Below, piece after piece: positions 36,690-45,430 of a stretch of 64,000 bases of DNA. The stretch lies in assembly GCA_949283695.1 (NCBI GenBank), contig CASDTX010000018.1:1-64000 (forward strand), written 5' to 3'. The notes under the pieces were generated by a model. The model made no database searches. It worked only from the letters and a program-made list of their open reading frames with translations, and was not told the DNA's origin. Positions within the stretch are counted from its first letter, which is position 1. Every line of letters starts with the position of its first letter. The stretch comes from an uncultured Eubacteriales bacterium. GTDB lineage: Bacteria > Bacillota > Clostridia > Lachnospirales > Lachnospiraceae. The translations under genes and the position numbers were made by a program.

Positions 36690-38033
36690 ATGGAAGATTT
36701 AACATTTGGGGAACAGGTCAAGATTATCCTTGGGAGAAAAGGGATGACAATCAAGCAGCTTGCAGAGCTGATTGAGGAGAAAACAGGCAAGAAAATGTCC
36801 AGGCAGAACCTGACGCAGAGGCTTGGACGAGATAATTTCCAGGAGCAGGATATGCGGATGATCGCGGGAATCCTGGAATGCCCCTTCCATCTGAGCATTA
36901 TGTCCGCGGACGCTCAGGCACAGCCCCGCAGTACGGCATCTCTCGAGAGAGCAGCTGCAGCCCGCACGGAGGCCGTGGAGCGGATGACAGAGGAAGAGAG
37001 GGCAGATCTGACCCGCCAGGCTGAGACGGCGGTTCTGGCGGAAGAGATGCTGGAAGAGCCCGATGCTGTGCCGGAAGTCAGAGCAGAAGCAGCGGCGCCG
37101 GTGCGGACAGCGGATGCGGCTGAGAATCTGCAGATGACTCCGGAAGCAGGGGCGCCTGCTGCGGCAGAGCCAGCGATGGAGGCTGCAGAGATAAATGTTG
37201 CAGAGACAAATGAAGCAGAGTCAAATGCGGCAGAGATAAATACAGCAGAAATAAATGCAGCAGAGACAAATGCGGCAGAGATATATTCGGCGGCAGAGCC
37301 GCAGGCGGAAGCTTCGGACGAAAGAGATGTGACGATCGGGGAGCTTTATGATATGCATCAAGAGCTGGAGGCACTGGAGGAGAGCGCGAAGGCGGGAGAG
37401 CCGGTAGAGGAGATCAAGAAGGAACTGGAGAAGCCGAAGAGAGAAGGCTTCCTGAGCGGCGGTTTCTTCCTGCGCCGGAAGAAACGCGATAAGGAGAAAG
37501 AGAAAGCGCAGGAAGTCCGGGAGGTAAAGCCTGAGATACCGGAGCCTTCAGCAGAACCGGTGCAGGCAGCAGAAGAACCGGAAGCGCCGGAGACCTGGGA
37601 AGCACCAGAGAATTGGGGCGCGCCCCAGTCTGACAGCCAGGCTGTGGAAGAGCAGGACAGCTGGGGGATGGAAGATGCAGACGGCTGGGGCTCAGCAGAG
37701 CCGCAGACCGGATTCGCCTCAGAGACAGCGCCGGTCTACGAGAGTTCCGGGTATCAGGAAGTTCCGGAACAGGGAAATGATGATTTTGAACCCGTGATCG
37801 TGCATGAGGATGCGGAGGAGGATGCCGTGGTCGGAGATTTGAATCCATATACCGGCCGGGAATACCAGTCCAACAGTGTCCGTATGCATCCGACCAGGAT
37901 CGGGTATGTGCAGGTTTATGACCGTAACATTCATAAATGGACAGATATGACGGAATGGGCTTTCCTCGGACTTCAGGAGCGGAAGAAGGCACTGCTTGGA
38001 AAGGCTTATGAACCGCCGATCTATCTTGACTGA
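36690..38033 (+). CDS. HTH protein with long acidic low-complexity region
   Basis: 447 residues in three parts. Residues 1-72 form an XRE-like helix-turn-helix (MTIKQLAELIEEKTGKKMSRQ). Residues 75-385 are acidic, Ala/Glu/Pro-rich and probably disordered. They contain seven five-residue repeats of the form A-E-x-N-x at 165-199 and Trp-containing repeats (ETWEAPENWGAPQ). Residues 386-447 form a compact conserved-looking C-terminal segment (YIGRE-like YTGREYQSNSVRMHPTRIG, then WTDMTEWAFLGLQER). AAGGAGGAAG precedes ATG 36690. I do not recognise the family; it may be a DNA-binding scaffold. Confidence 0.65.
   Translation: MEDLTFGEQVKIILGRKGMTIKQLAELIEEKTGKKMSRQNLTQRLGRDNFQEQDMRMIAGILECPFHLSIMSADAQAQPRSTASLERAAAARTEAVERMTEEERADLTRQAETAVLAEEMLEEPDAVPEVRAEAAAPVRTADAAENLQMTPEAGAPAAAEPAMEAAEINVAETNEAESNAAEINTAEINAAETNAAEIYSAAEPQAEASDERDVTIGELYDMHQELEALEESAKAGEPVEEIKKELEKPKREGFLSGGFFLRRKKRDKEKEKAQEVREVKPEIPEPSAEPVQAAEEPEAPETWEAPENWGAPQSDSQAVEEQDSWGMEDADGWGSAEPQTGFASETAPVYESSGYQEVPEQGNDDFEPVIVHEDAEEDAVVGDLNPYTGREYQSNSVRMHPTRIGYVQVYDRNIHKWTDMTEWAFLGLQERKKALLGKAYEPPIYLD
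37182..37286 (+). repeat. 15-bp minisatellite, seven in-frame units
   Basis: Seven tandem 15-bp units close to GCNGCAGAGATAAAT encode AAEIN, VAETN, EAESN, AAEIN, TAEIN, AAETN and AAEIY. The unit keeps the reading frame, so copy-number changes would alter protein length without frameshift. Confidence 0.85.
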
Positions 38034-38079
38034 TACTGACGTGCGGAACTTCTGAGACAGAGGGAAGGAGCAGAGACAG

Positions 38080-39507
38080 ATGGAGTGGGAAACACTGCTT
38101 TCTCCCAGAAGAGAGCGGGAAAGCGCGAAGCGGCAGAAGTCAGCGGATCTGCGCAGTGAGTTTGAGAAGGATTACCACAGGATCATCGGGAGTGCTTCCT
38201 TCCGGAGGCTTCAGGATAAGACACAGGTATTTCCCCTGGATAAGAGCGATTTTATCCGCACGCGGCTGACACATTCGATGGAAGTCTCGTCTCTCGGCAA
38301 ATCGCTGGGGCAGAATATCGGTCAGAACATCCTGCAGTACAGGAAGGACTCCGGGTTCACTCCTCAGATGAAGGAAGATATTTCTCACATTCTGGAGTGT
38401 GCCGGACTGATCCACGATATCGGGAATCCGCCCTTCGGACACTTCGGGGAGATCGCCATCCGGGAATGGTTCGCGCGGAATCTTCCGGAGCTGGTGTTCA
38501 AAGGAGAACGCGTGGAAGAGATGCTGACAGAACAGATGAAGCAGGATCTCTATCATTTCGAGGGCAATGCGCAGGCTTTTCGCCTGGTAACCAGACTGCA
38601 TTATCTGGTAGATGAACACGGAATGAACCTGACGTATGCGCTGCTGAATACGATTATCAAATACCCGGCGGCTTCCACGCAGATCAATGAAAACAGCGGA
38701 AATATCAAAGACGGCAAGATGGGATATTATCTGGCAGACGAGCAGATCTTCCGCAAGGTCACAGAGACGACAGGGGCAGGGAATCACCGGCATCCGCTGA
38801 CATATATTCTGGAGGCGGCCGATGATCTGGCCTATAAGACGGCGGATATCGAGGATGCATTTGTAAAGGGATTTATTTCTTATTACACGCTGGAGAGAGA
38901 ACTGGCGCCGCTGGAGGAAGCGATGCAGAGAGACGGGGGATGCTCCGGGGAGAACGGATTCCGTCCGCTGGAGAAGCTTCATCAGCTCTACGAGCGGGGA
39001 CAGGCCAAGGGCGTGAGCAGTCCGGAAGCCTACGCAGTGAAGAACTGGATGGTCAGCGCGCAGGGATTTCTGATCAGCTGTGCGACTTATGGGTTCACCT
39101 CGCATTATGACCAGATTATGAGCGGGACGTTTGGCAAGGATCTGTTCTACGATACATATGGGGAGAAGCTGATGGATCTGCTTGGAGATATGGCGTTTCG
39201 TTATGTGTTCTCTTCGATGGCGATCTATAAGATGGAAGTATCAGAATCTACGATTCTGAATTACCTGATGGACCGGCTTGTCCATGCGGTTCTGTATTAT
39301 GATACGGATGTCCGGCAGGATACGATTGATACCCGGGTGGTATCCTTTATATCAGATAATTATAAGAATGCATATAAACTGCAGGCAGAAGGCAGGAGCG
39401 AAGCGGAGAAGCTGTATCTCCGCCTGCTCCTTGTGACAGACTATGTGTGCGGCATGACGGACAGTTACGCGAAGCGGCTCTACCAGGAGATGAATGGGAT
39501 TATTTAG
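38080..39507 (+). CDS. dgt: dGTP triphosphohydrolase-like dNTPase
   Basis: 475 residues. HD-domain dNTP triphosphohydrolase: RRLQDKTQVFPLD, TRLTHSMEVSS (first His), and ECAGLIHDIGNPPFGHFGE with the HD pair. It hydrolyses dNTPs to nucleosides and triphosphate, affecting nucleotide pools. GGAAGGAG precedes ATG 38080. It overlaps the convergent DUF6128-like gene by 8 nt. Confidence 0.92.
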   Translation: MEWETLLSPRRERESAKRQKSADLRSEFEKDYHRIIGSASFRRLQDKTQVFPLDKSDFIRTRLTHSMEVSSLGKSLGQNIGQNILQYRKDSGFTPQMKEDISHILECAGLIHDIGNPPFGHFGEIAIREWFARNLPELVFKGERVEEMLTEQMKQDLYHFEGNAQAFRLVTRLHYLVDEHGMNLTYALLNTIIKYPAASTQINENSGNIKDGKMGYYLADEQIFRKVTETTGAGNHRHPLTYILEAADDLAYKTADIEDAFVKGFISYYTLERELAPLEEAMQRDGGCSGENGFRPLEKLHQLYERGQAKGVSSPEAYAVKNWMVSAQGFLISCATYGFTSHYDQIMSGTFGKDLFYDTYGEKLMDLLGDMAFRYVFSSMAIYKMEVSESTILNYLMDRLVHAVLYYDTDVRQDTIDTRVVSFISDNYKNAYKLQAEGRSEAEKLYLRLLLVTDYVCGMTDSYAKRLYQEMNGII

Positions 39508-40585
39508 GGCCTACGCAGCGGCACCAGTGGCCGAAGTCGCCAGAGTCATTGCGCTCTTCCGGCCCAAGGCCGATGGAGGAGGCATAAGCCCGTGTAAACC
39601 GCGGAAAACCAAACAAGTCTGCGGCCCGTGCCTCCCGGGAGTCATAGGTTCCGGGAACGCCAAGCCACATCCGCCCGTCTTCTTCTGCGAGAAGGAGATG
39701 GCCGTAGCAGCGGTATCCGTGAAGCAGGAAGCTGTTGTTGGCCAGCGGCCAGAATTTCCGCGGGAGAAGCGAGAGATCTTCGCGGTGGATCTTGCGGGCG
39801 AATCTTGCGGAGGGGGCTTCCGGCGGGGCGCCGCCAGAGAGGTCTTCTGCCGGGGGCTCATCGCGGGAAATTACCGGGAAAGTGTCTGCAGGAGCAGCTT
39901 CTGATAAAGTGGTATCGCAGAGAACTTCGGATGATGTCTCATCGGAGGAGAGTTCCGCCGGGATCGCATCCTGTGAGGTTTCTGTCGGTTCGGCTGCTGC
40001 TTCCGTCGGCTCGGTCATTGTTTCTGTCGGTTCGGCTGCAGTTTCCGCCGGTTCTGCTGTTTCTGGCTCTGCGTTTTGCTGGGCGGAAGCATTTTCCGCG
40101 GCCTGTACTTCGATGGGGACAGAAGCATTCGAGGCATCAGCGTGTATACTGGTTTTCGTGCCGGACAGGAATTGTTCCGGCATTTTTTTGACGGGCGGAT
40201 GCATCATGCTGATATCGATATCGAAGAAAAGGTCGGAAGCCATCCAGAACAGGGTGTCTCTGTCGGAGGGCGGCTTTATAATGAATCCGTCGATCTGCGT
40301 AAGGGGACGGCCTTCCGGGAAGTTGGATTCTGCAACCGGAAGCCGCGCGGAGATGTTCTTGCGGAAACAATTCAGTGAAGCAATCTGGGACGAGGTTACA
40401 TGGATCTGATCGTCGTCGCGGTAAAAGGCATGCAGTTCCACGGAAGCTCCGTTTCCCACAGGGATTCCGCGGACATTGATCTGCAGGATGCAGGAACGAT
40501 AATGGCGGGAGATGCGGATAAAGCCCACGTTTCTCCTCCGCTTATTATTTTCGTATTCATAGAGATAGAATGTACCTGGATTCAT
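39500..40585 (-). CDS. DUF6128-like protein with Glu/Pro/Thr repeats
   Basis: 361 residues. N-terminal domain (about 1-130) starts MNPGTFYLYEYENNKRRRNV. A low-complexity middle (about 145-255) is rich in Ala, Glu, Pro and Thr with four 7-residue repeats. The C-terminal segment (about 265-361) has LLPRKFWPLANNSFLLHGY and WLGVPGTYDSRE, resembling the DUF6128 domain known from Lachnospiraceae. Function unknown. The minus-strand frame is coherent across all three parts; plus-strand frames opposite it are shadows. Confidence 0.7.
   Translation of the reverse strand: MNPGTFYLYEYENNKRRRNVGFIRISRHYRSCILQINVRGIPVGNGASVELHAFYRDDDQIHVTSSQIASLNCFRKNISARLPVAESNFPEGRPLTQIDGFIIKPPSDRDTLFWMASDLFFDIDISMMHPPVKKMPEQFLSGTKTSIHADASNASVPIEVQAAENASAQQNAEPETAEPAETAAEPTETMTEPTEAAAEPTETSQDAIPAELSSDETSSEVLCDTTLSEAAPADTFPVISRDEPPAEDLSGGAPPEAPSARFARKIHREDLSLLPRKFWPLANNSFLLHGYRCYGHLLLAEEDGRMWLGVPGTYDSREARAADLFGFPRFTRAYASSIGLGPEERNDSGDFGHWCRCVGPK
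39974..40057 (-). repeat. 21-bp tandem repeat, four in-frame units
   Basis: Four 21-bp units on the minus strand encode AEPAETA, AEPTETM, TEPTEAA and AEPTETS inside the DUF6128-like protein. The repeat preserves the frame and likely makes a flexible linker. Confidence 0.75.
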
Positions 40586-40671
40586 AGGCTGTAATTCCCT
40601 CTGGTCTTGTCTTTTTCATTTCAGTCTATTCCGCAGAGCAGAGAAAAAGAACAGTGGGTGAAAGGAAAATC

Positions 40672-41193
40672 ATGAAAGAAAAGAGTATGGAGTATCAGGA
40701 AGATCAGAAGAACATGGATGAGAAATATATGAAGGAAGCCATCCGCCAGGCAAAGAAAGCCTACAAGCTGGACGAGACGCCCATCGGCTGCGTTATTGTC
40801 TGTGAGGGGAAGATCATAGGCAGAGGATATAACCGGAGAAATACGGATAAGAGCCCGCTCGCGCATGCGGAACTCTCGGCGATCAAGAAGGCGAGCCGGA
40901 AGCTTGGAGACTGGCGGCTGGAAGAGTGCACCCTCTATGTGACGCTGGAACCGTGTCAAATGTGTGCCGGGGCGATCATCCAGGCACGGGTGCCCCGGGT
41001 GGTAGTGGGATGCATGAACCCCAAGGCGGGCTGCGCGGGCTCGGTCTTGAATCTGCTGAATGTAGCTGCGTTTAACCACCAGGCGGAGCTGACAACCGGA
41101 GTACTGGAGGAAGAGTGCAGCGCGCTGATGACCGGGTTCTTCCGGGAGCTGCGGGAGCGCAAGAAGATGCTGAAGAAGAGTGCGGCGCCATAA
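40672..41193 (+). CDS. tadA: tRNA-specific adenosine deaminase
   Basis: 173 residues. It makes inosine at the wobble position of tRNA-Arg. Zinc site: HAE in PLAHAELSA and PCxxC in LEPCQMCAGAI; catalytic Glu in HAE. An N-terminal extension of about 20 charged residues precedes the core at YMKEAIRQAKKAY. ATG 40672 has GAAAGGA 6 nt upstream; the longer frame begins at a GTG six codons earlier. In many Firmicutes the SRP RNA and dnaX follow tadA; here an alpha-galactoside locus does. Confidence 0.93.
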   Translation: MKEKSMEYQEDQKNMDEKYMKEAIRQAKKAYKLDETPIGCVIVCEGKIIGRGYNRRNTDKSPLAHAELSAIKKASRKLGDWRLEECTLYVTLEPCQMCAGAIIQARVPRVVVGCMNPKAGCAGSVLNLLNVAAFNHQAELTTGVLEEECSALMTGFFRELRERKKMLKKSAAP

Positions 41194-41249
41194 TTTTCAC
41201 TGCTGATCAGCAACCATGCACACCTTCGCAGCCAGGCGGAAATATTTGT

Positions 41250-42101
41250 TTATTTTTTCTTTTCCTCCCGGAAGTATTTGGGAGACATTCCGTACACATT
41301 TTTAAACGCGCGTGAGAAATGCAGCTGGTTTGCGTAGCCCACGGCGTTTCCGATCTCGTTAATAGAGAAGTCTGTGGTGATCAGAAGCTGGGCGGCCCGG
41401 GACATTCTGTACTTGATCAAGTATTCCTGGGGGCCTTGTCCAATCCGTTCTTTGAACAATTTCAGAAGTTGATTCCGGTGAATGTTGCACTGTGCGGCAA
41501 TGGATTCCACCGAGATATCGTTCATAAAGTTTTTCTCAATATATAAAAATGCAGTCTGCAGATAATAGTCAGAAAGGGACCCGCCGGGGCTGAGGATGCT
41601 GACTGGTTTCCCGGCAGCGCGGATCAGGCAGTCGGCAAATTCATACAGCCGTGCCTGTTTGTAGAAATGAGTTCCTTCCGCGGGGGAAGCGAGTGCCATC
41701 ATAGTTTCCTGAAGCCGGATGGAGAGCAGCCTGTCAGAGGATTTCCAGATTGGAGCCGGGACAGAAAGTCCGGCCTGTGAGATGATCTCCGAGGAATAGA
41801 CGCCGTCAAATTCGATCCAGACGTATTCCCAGGGATGGTCTTTGTCGGCCCAGTATGTGGTCACCTGGCCGGGGAAAATCAGGAATCCCTGGCCTGTATG
41901 AATGTGAAAATGGCGTTCATTTTTGTCCTCGTCTTCTGTCATCAGCGTTCCTGCGCCGGAGATTACATAATGAAACAGGTAATGATTTCTCGTGCATGGT
42001 CCGAAAGATGCAGCTCCGTCATTGTCGGCATATCCTGCCTGATAAGGATTCAGATCAAGGAAGTTCTCGTTTGGGAACAGATAGAATAATCCGGGTTTCA
42101 T
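41250..42101 (-). CDS. AraC-family regulator of the alpha-galactoside locus
   Basis: 283 residues. N-terminal cupin sensor domain (about 20-150, with HIHTGQGFLIFPGQ) and C-terminal double helix-turn-helix (about 185-283: SVESIAAQCNIHRNQLLKLF and INEIGNAVGYANQLHFSRAF). MsmR/RafR-like. Divergent from the sugar ABC/alpha-galactosidase operon, which it probably activates when raffinose- or melibiose-type sugars are present. ATG 42101 follows AAAGGAGACG; the longer frame lacks this. Confidence 0.88.
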   Translation of the reverse strand: MKPGLFYLFPNENFLDLNPYQAGYADNDGAASFGPCTRNHYLFHYVISGAGTLMTEDEDKNERHFHIHTGQGFLIFPGQVTTYWADKDHPWEYVWIEFDGVYSSEIISQAGLSVPAPIWKSSDRLLSIRLQETMMALASPAEGTHFYKQARLYEFADCLIRAAGKPVSILSPGGSLSDYYLQTAFLYIEKNFMNDISVESIAAQCNIHRNQLLKLFKERIGQGPQEYLIKYRMSRAAQLLITTDFSINEIGNAVGYANQLHFSRAFKNVYGMSPKYFREEKKK

Positions 42102-42189
42102 TGTCCGCGTCTCCTTTCGATTTATAAACTGGCGTTGATGCACAAAGGGCAGCGCGCCTCAGCCCACGTAATTTCGATTATCATCATTA

Positions 42190-42245
42190 TATACCAAAAT
42201 GCACATGCATGTATACCATTTTTTCGAGTGGTGCATTTTGGTATA
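42190..42245. promoter_or_regulatory. 15-bp inverted repeat operator in the AraC-sugar operon gap
   Basis: TATACCAAAATGCAC (42190-42204) and its exact complement GTGCATTTTGGTATA (42231-42245) are centred 41 nt apart, about four helical turns. A partial direct copy, GTATACCATTTT, lies between. It sits upstream of a TACAAT (-10-like, about 42299) with no consensus -35, as expected for an activator-dependent promoter. Probably the AraC-family binding site. The remainder of the 292-nt gap holds nothing else I can support. Confidence 0.6.
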
Positions 42246-42393
42246 AAATTGCCTTCATGCCGATATGGAAGGAAGCGGGATGGGTTGATAGAATATAGCT
42301 ACAATAACATGTTAGAGAAAAAGCAGAAACGGCCGTCTGCAGAAAAGAAGAGCAGGATTATACAAGATTCTGGACAAAAGGAGGATCATTTAC

Positions 42394-43674
42394 ATGAATA
42401 AGTTATGGAAAAGAGTACTTGCGGCGTCAATGGCAGGGACCATGGTTTTCGGACTCTCAGCCTGCGGTTCATCCGGCGGCAGCGGAAGCGGCGACGGAAA
42501 GCTGGTCTTCATGATCTGGGATTCCGGACAGAAGAGCGGCATGGAAGCGATTGCTGAGGCTTACATGGAGGAACATCCGGATGTGACAATCGAAGTGCAG
42601 GCGTCCGGCTGGGATGAGTATTGGACGAAACTGGAAGCTGCGGCCAAGAGTAATTCTCTTCCGGATATTTTCTGGATGCATTCCAATCAGATGTATACAT
42701 ATGCGGATGCCGGAATTCTGGCTGACTGCACGGAGATTGTTGACGAATCCGATTATTCCGAGATCTCTGTGGAGAACGCGAAAGGCAGTGACGGCAAGAT
42801 CTACGGAGTTCCGAAAGATAAGGATACAATCGCATTATTGTACAACAAAGAACTCTTTGATCAGGCAGGTGTGGCATATCCCAGCGCCGGCTGGACCTGG
42901 GATGACCTGACAGACGCCTCTCAGAAGATCTATGACGCAACCGGTAAATACGGATATATGGCATACTCTCATGACCAGGTGGGCTACTGGAACTTTGTAT
43001 ACCAGAATGGCGGGCAGATCCTGAATGAGGACGGATCTGAGGCTATGTATACAGAGACAGCGACCTCTGACGCCATCAAATACTACATCGGTCTTCAGCA
43101 GAATGACTGGTGCCCGACTCAAGAGCAGTTCGCGAATACCGGGGCAGCTGAGATGTTCTTCTCCGGGCAGGGAGCGATGTATTATGCAGGCAACTGGGAT
43201 CTGGCAAATCTGTGTGCAACTTACCCGGATATGAACGGGAAATGGGATGTGGCGGTTCTGCCGAAATGCCCGGATCCGGCTGAAGGCGACGGACGTGCAG
43301 TCATCTCCAACAGTGTATCTTATGCGACGGCAGCCGAAGGAGACAACCATGATATCGCCATGGATTTCCTTCAGTTCCTTGGATCAGAAGAGGGCCAGAG
43401 AATTCAGGGAGAATCCGGAGTGGCAATCCCGGCTTACAACGGCCTTGAGGATACCTGGGTGCAGACATTTGCCAACCAGGGATACGAAGTAAACGTAGGC
43501 AATCTGATCGAGCAGTTTGATTACAGTGTGAAATACGTGAACAATGCATCACGCCGTGCATGGGAGCCGGAAGTAGAGCAGACAGTGCTTGATATCTATG
43601 CAGGCAATCTGACCGTAGACGAAGGAATCCAGCAGATGCAGGACGAGGTGACACAGGCAATCGCGGATCAGTAA
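42394..43674 (+). CDS. Sugar ABC transporter substrate-binding lipoprotein
   Basis: 426 residues, family 1 solute-binding protein. The lipoprotein signal is MNKLWKRVLAASMAGTMVFG followed by the lipobox LSAC (Cys at 24). A Gly/Ser tether and the two-lobed binding domain (VFMIWDSGQKSGMEAIAEAY onward) follow. It delivers alpha-galactosides to the permease pair encoded next. AAAAGGAGG precedes ATG 42394. Confidence 0.92.
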   Translation: MNKLWKRVLAASMAGTMVFGLSACGSSGGSGSGDGKLVFMIWDSGQKSGMEAIAEAYMEEHPDVTIEVQASGWDEYWTKLEAAAKSNSLPDIFWMHSNQMYTYADAGILADCTEIVDESDYSEISVENAKGSDGKIYGVPKDKDTIALLYNKELFDQAGVAYPSAGWTWDDLTDASQKIYDATGKYGYMAYSHDQVGYWNFVYQNGGQILNEDGSEAMYTETATSDAIKYYIGLQQNDWCPTQEQFANTGAAEMFFSGQGAMYYAGNWDLANLCATYPDMNGKWDVAVLPKCPDPAEGDGRAVISNSVSYATAAEGDNHDIAMDFLQFLGSEEGQRIQGESGVAIPAYNGLEDTWVQTFANQGYEVNVGNLIEQFDYSVKYVNNASRRAWEPEVEQTVLDIYAGNLTVDEGIQQMQDEVTQAIADQ

Positions 43675-43695
43675 GATTTGAAGGAGGAACTCCTG

Positions 43696-44577
43696 ATGAA
43701 GAAATCAAAGAAACTTGGTCAGGATAATGCGTGGGGCTATCTGCTGATAGCTCCCACGATTATCGGACTTTTCATTTTAAATGTGTACCCGTTCATCGAC
43801 ACCATCATCTTAAGCTTCTGTAAGAGCGGTGTGTTTGGCGGGAGAGAATTTGCCGGCCTGCAGAATTATGCGGAAATGTTCGGAAGCGGCGAGTTCTGGC
43901 AGGCGCTGTGGAATACGGTTTATTTCTGTATCCTGACCGTTCCGGTAGGCGTATTTCTCGCCCTTCTGGTGGCCATTCTGCTGAATGCCAAGGTCAAAGG
44001 GAAAGTTGTATTCCGCGCGATCTTCTTCCTGCCCATGGTTGTGGCTCCGGCTGCGGTGGCAATGGTCTGGAAATGGATGTTCAACTCAGAGTACGGAATT
44101 ATCAATACGGTCTTCCATCTGGATGCAGGCTGGACGACGAATCCGAATCTGGTCATCCCCACAGTCGCAATCGTGGCGGTCTGGAGTGCCATCGGATATG
44201 ACGCAGTCCTGCTTCTCTCGGGAATCCAGAATATCTCGAAGAGCTACTATGAGGCGGCAAGTCTAGACGGATGTACCAAGCTGCAGCAGTTCCGCTATAT
44301 CACGCTGCCGATGGTATCGCCCACGCTGTTCGTTGTGCTGATCATGCGTCTGATGGCATCTCTGAAAGTCTACGATCTGATCTACATGATGATCGGAGAG
44401 GGCAATCCGGCGCTGAGCAAGTCTCAGTCACTGATCTATCTGTTCTACCGTGAATCCTTTATCAAAGGCGACAAGGGAATGGGATCTGCGATCGTCATTG
44501 CGACCGTTCTTCTGATCGGCATCATCACGGCGATTCAGTTCGTGGGGCAGAAGAAGTGGGTTAATTACGAAGTATAG
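43696..44577 (+). CDS. Sugar ABC permease, MalF/UgpA type
   Basis: 293 residues, six membrane helices. The EAA loop contacting the ATPase is visible as YYEAASLDGCTKLQQFRYITLP. No ATPase gene is in the cluster, so a shared MsmK/MsiK-type ATPase encoded elsewhere is likely. ATG 43696 follows AAGGAGGAAC. Confidence 0.92.
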   Translation: MKKSKKLGQDNAWGYLLIAPTIIGLFILNVYPFIDTIILSFCKSGVFGGREFAGLQNYAEMFGSGEFWQALWNTVYFCILTVPVGVFLALLVAILLNAKVKGKVVFRAIFFLPMVVAPAAVAMVWKWMFNSEYGIINTVFHLDAGWTTNPNLVIPTVAIVAVWSAIGYDAVLLLSGIQNISKSYYEAASLDGCTKLQQFRYITLPMVSPTLFVVLIMRLMASLKVYDLIYMMIGEGNPALSKSQSLIYLFYRESFIKGDKGMGSAIVIATVLLIGIITAIQFVGQKKWVNYEV

Positions 44578-44589
44578 GAGGCGGATAAG

Positions 44590-45414
44590 ATGAAAAAGAA
44601 AAAGACGTTGTCAACGGTTTTAATCTATGTCGCCCTGATCATCGGAGCAGTGATTATGGTATTCCCGTTCATCTGGATGATCCTTACCGCTGTCAAGACG
44701 AATGCGGAAGTTCTGCAGGTGCCGCCGACGATCCTTCCCGAGAAATGGGATTTCTCCTCGTTCGGCAAAGTATTTGACCTGCTGCCGTTCGGCCATCTGT
44801 ATCTGAACACGGGGCTGATGATTCTCTTCCGTGTCCTGTGCGCAGTCGCCTTCAGCTCCATGGCGGGCTACGCGTTCGCAAAACTGGATTTTAAAGGAAA
44901 GAATTTCTTCTTCACCCTTGTAATCGTGCAGCAGATGATCCCCGGACAGATCTTTATCATCCCGCAGTATGAGATGGTATCTGCGGTTGGGATGACGGAT
45001 ACGATCTTCTCGCTGGTATTTCCGGGACTTGTCAGCGCGTTCGGTACCTTCTTTTTAAGACAGGCTTATATGGGAATCCCGGACGAGATCGCAGAAGCGG
45101 CGTACCTGGACGGATGTAACCGGTGGCAGACGTTTACGAAAGTCCTGTTCCCGCTGACGAAATCATCTGTGGCGGCCCTGGCTGTATTTACGGCAGTGTT
45201 CTCTTATGCAGACCTGCTCTGGCCGTTGGTTGCCAATACGAATATCAATTCCACGACGCTGTCAGCAGGTCTCTCTACACTGAACAGTCTGTCCAGCACG
45301 AACTATCCGGTGCTGATGGCAGGATCCCTGCTCGCGATGCTGCCGATGGTGATCTTGTATCTGATCTTCCAGAAACAGTTTATCGAAGGTGTGGCAATGA
45401 CCGGAGGAAAATAA
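44590..45414 (+). CDS. Sugar ABC permease, MalG/UgpE type
   Basis: 274 residues, six membrane helices; EAA loop EIAEAAYLDGCNRWQTFTKVLFP. Partner of the MalF-type permease 12 nt upstream. TAGGAGGCG precedes ATG 44590. Ends 16 nt before the alpha-galactosidase. Confidence 0.92.
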   Translation: MKKKKTLSTVLIYVALIIGAVIMVFPFIWMILTAVKTNAEVLQVPPTILPEKWDFSSFGKVFDLLPFGHLYLNTGLMILFRVLCAVAFSSMAGYAFAKLDFKGKNFFFTLVIVQQMIPGQIFIIPQYEMVSAVGMTDTIFSLVFPGLVSAFGTFFLRQAYMGIPDEIAEAAYLDGCNRWQTFTKVLFPLTKSSVAALAVFTAVFSYADLLWPLVANTNINSTTLSAGLSTLNSLSSTNYPVLMAGSLLAMLPMVILYLIFQKQFIEGVAMTGGK

Positions 45415-45430
45415 TAAAGAGGTACAGTCT

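Noticed and set aside
39628-40409. Plus-strand frames of 187 and 224 codons opposite the DUF6128-like gene
   Set aside because: The Ser/Val/Gly-rich repeats are the complement of the Glu/Pro/Thr repeats on the coding strand, and the coding frame has recognisable domains at both ends.
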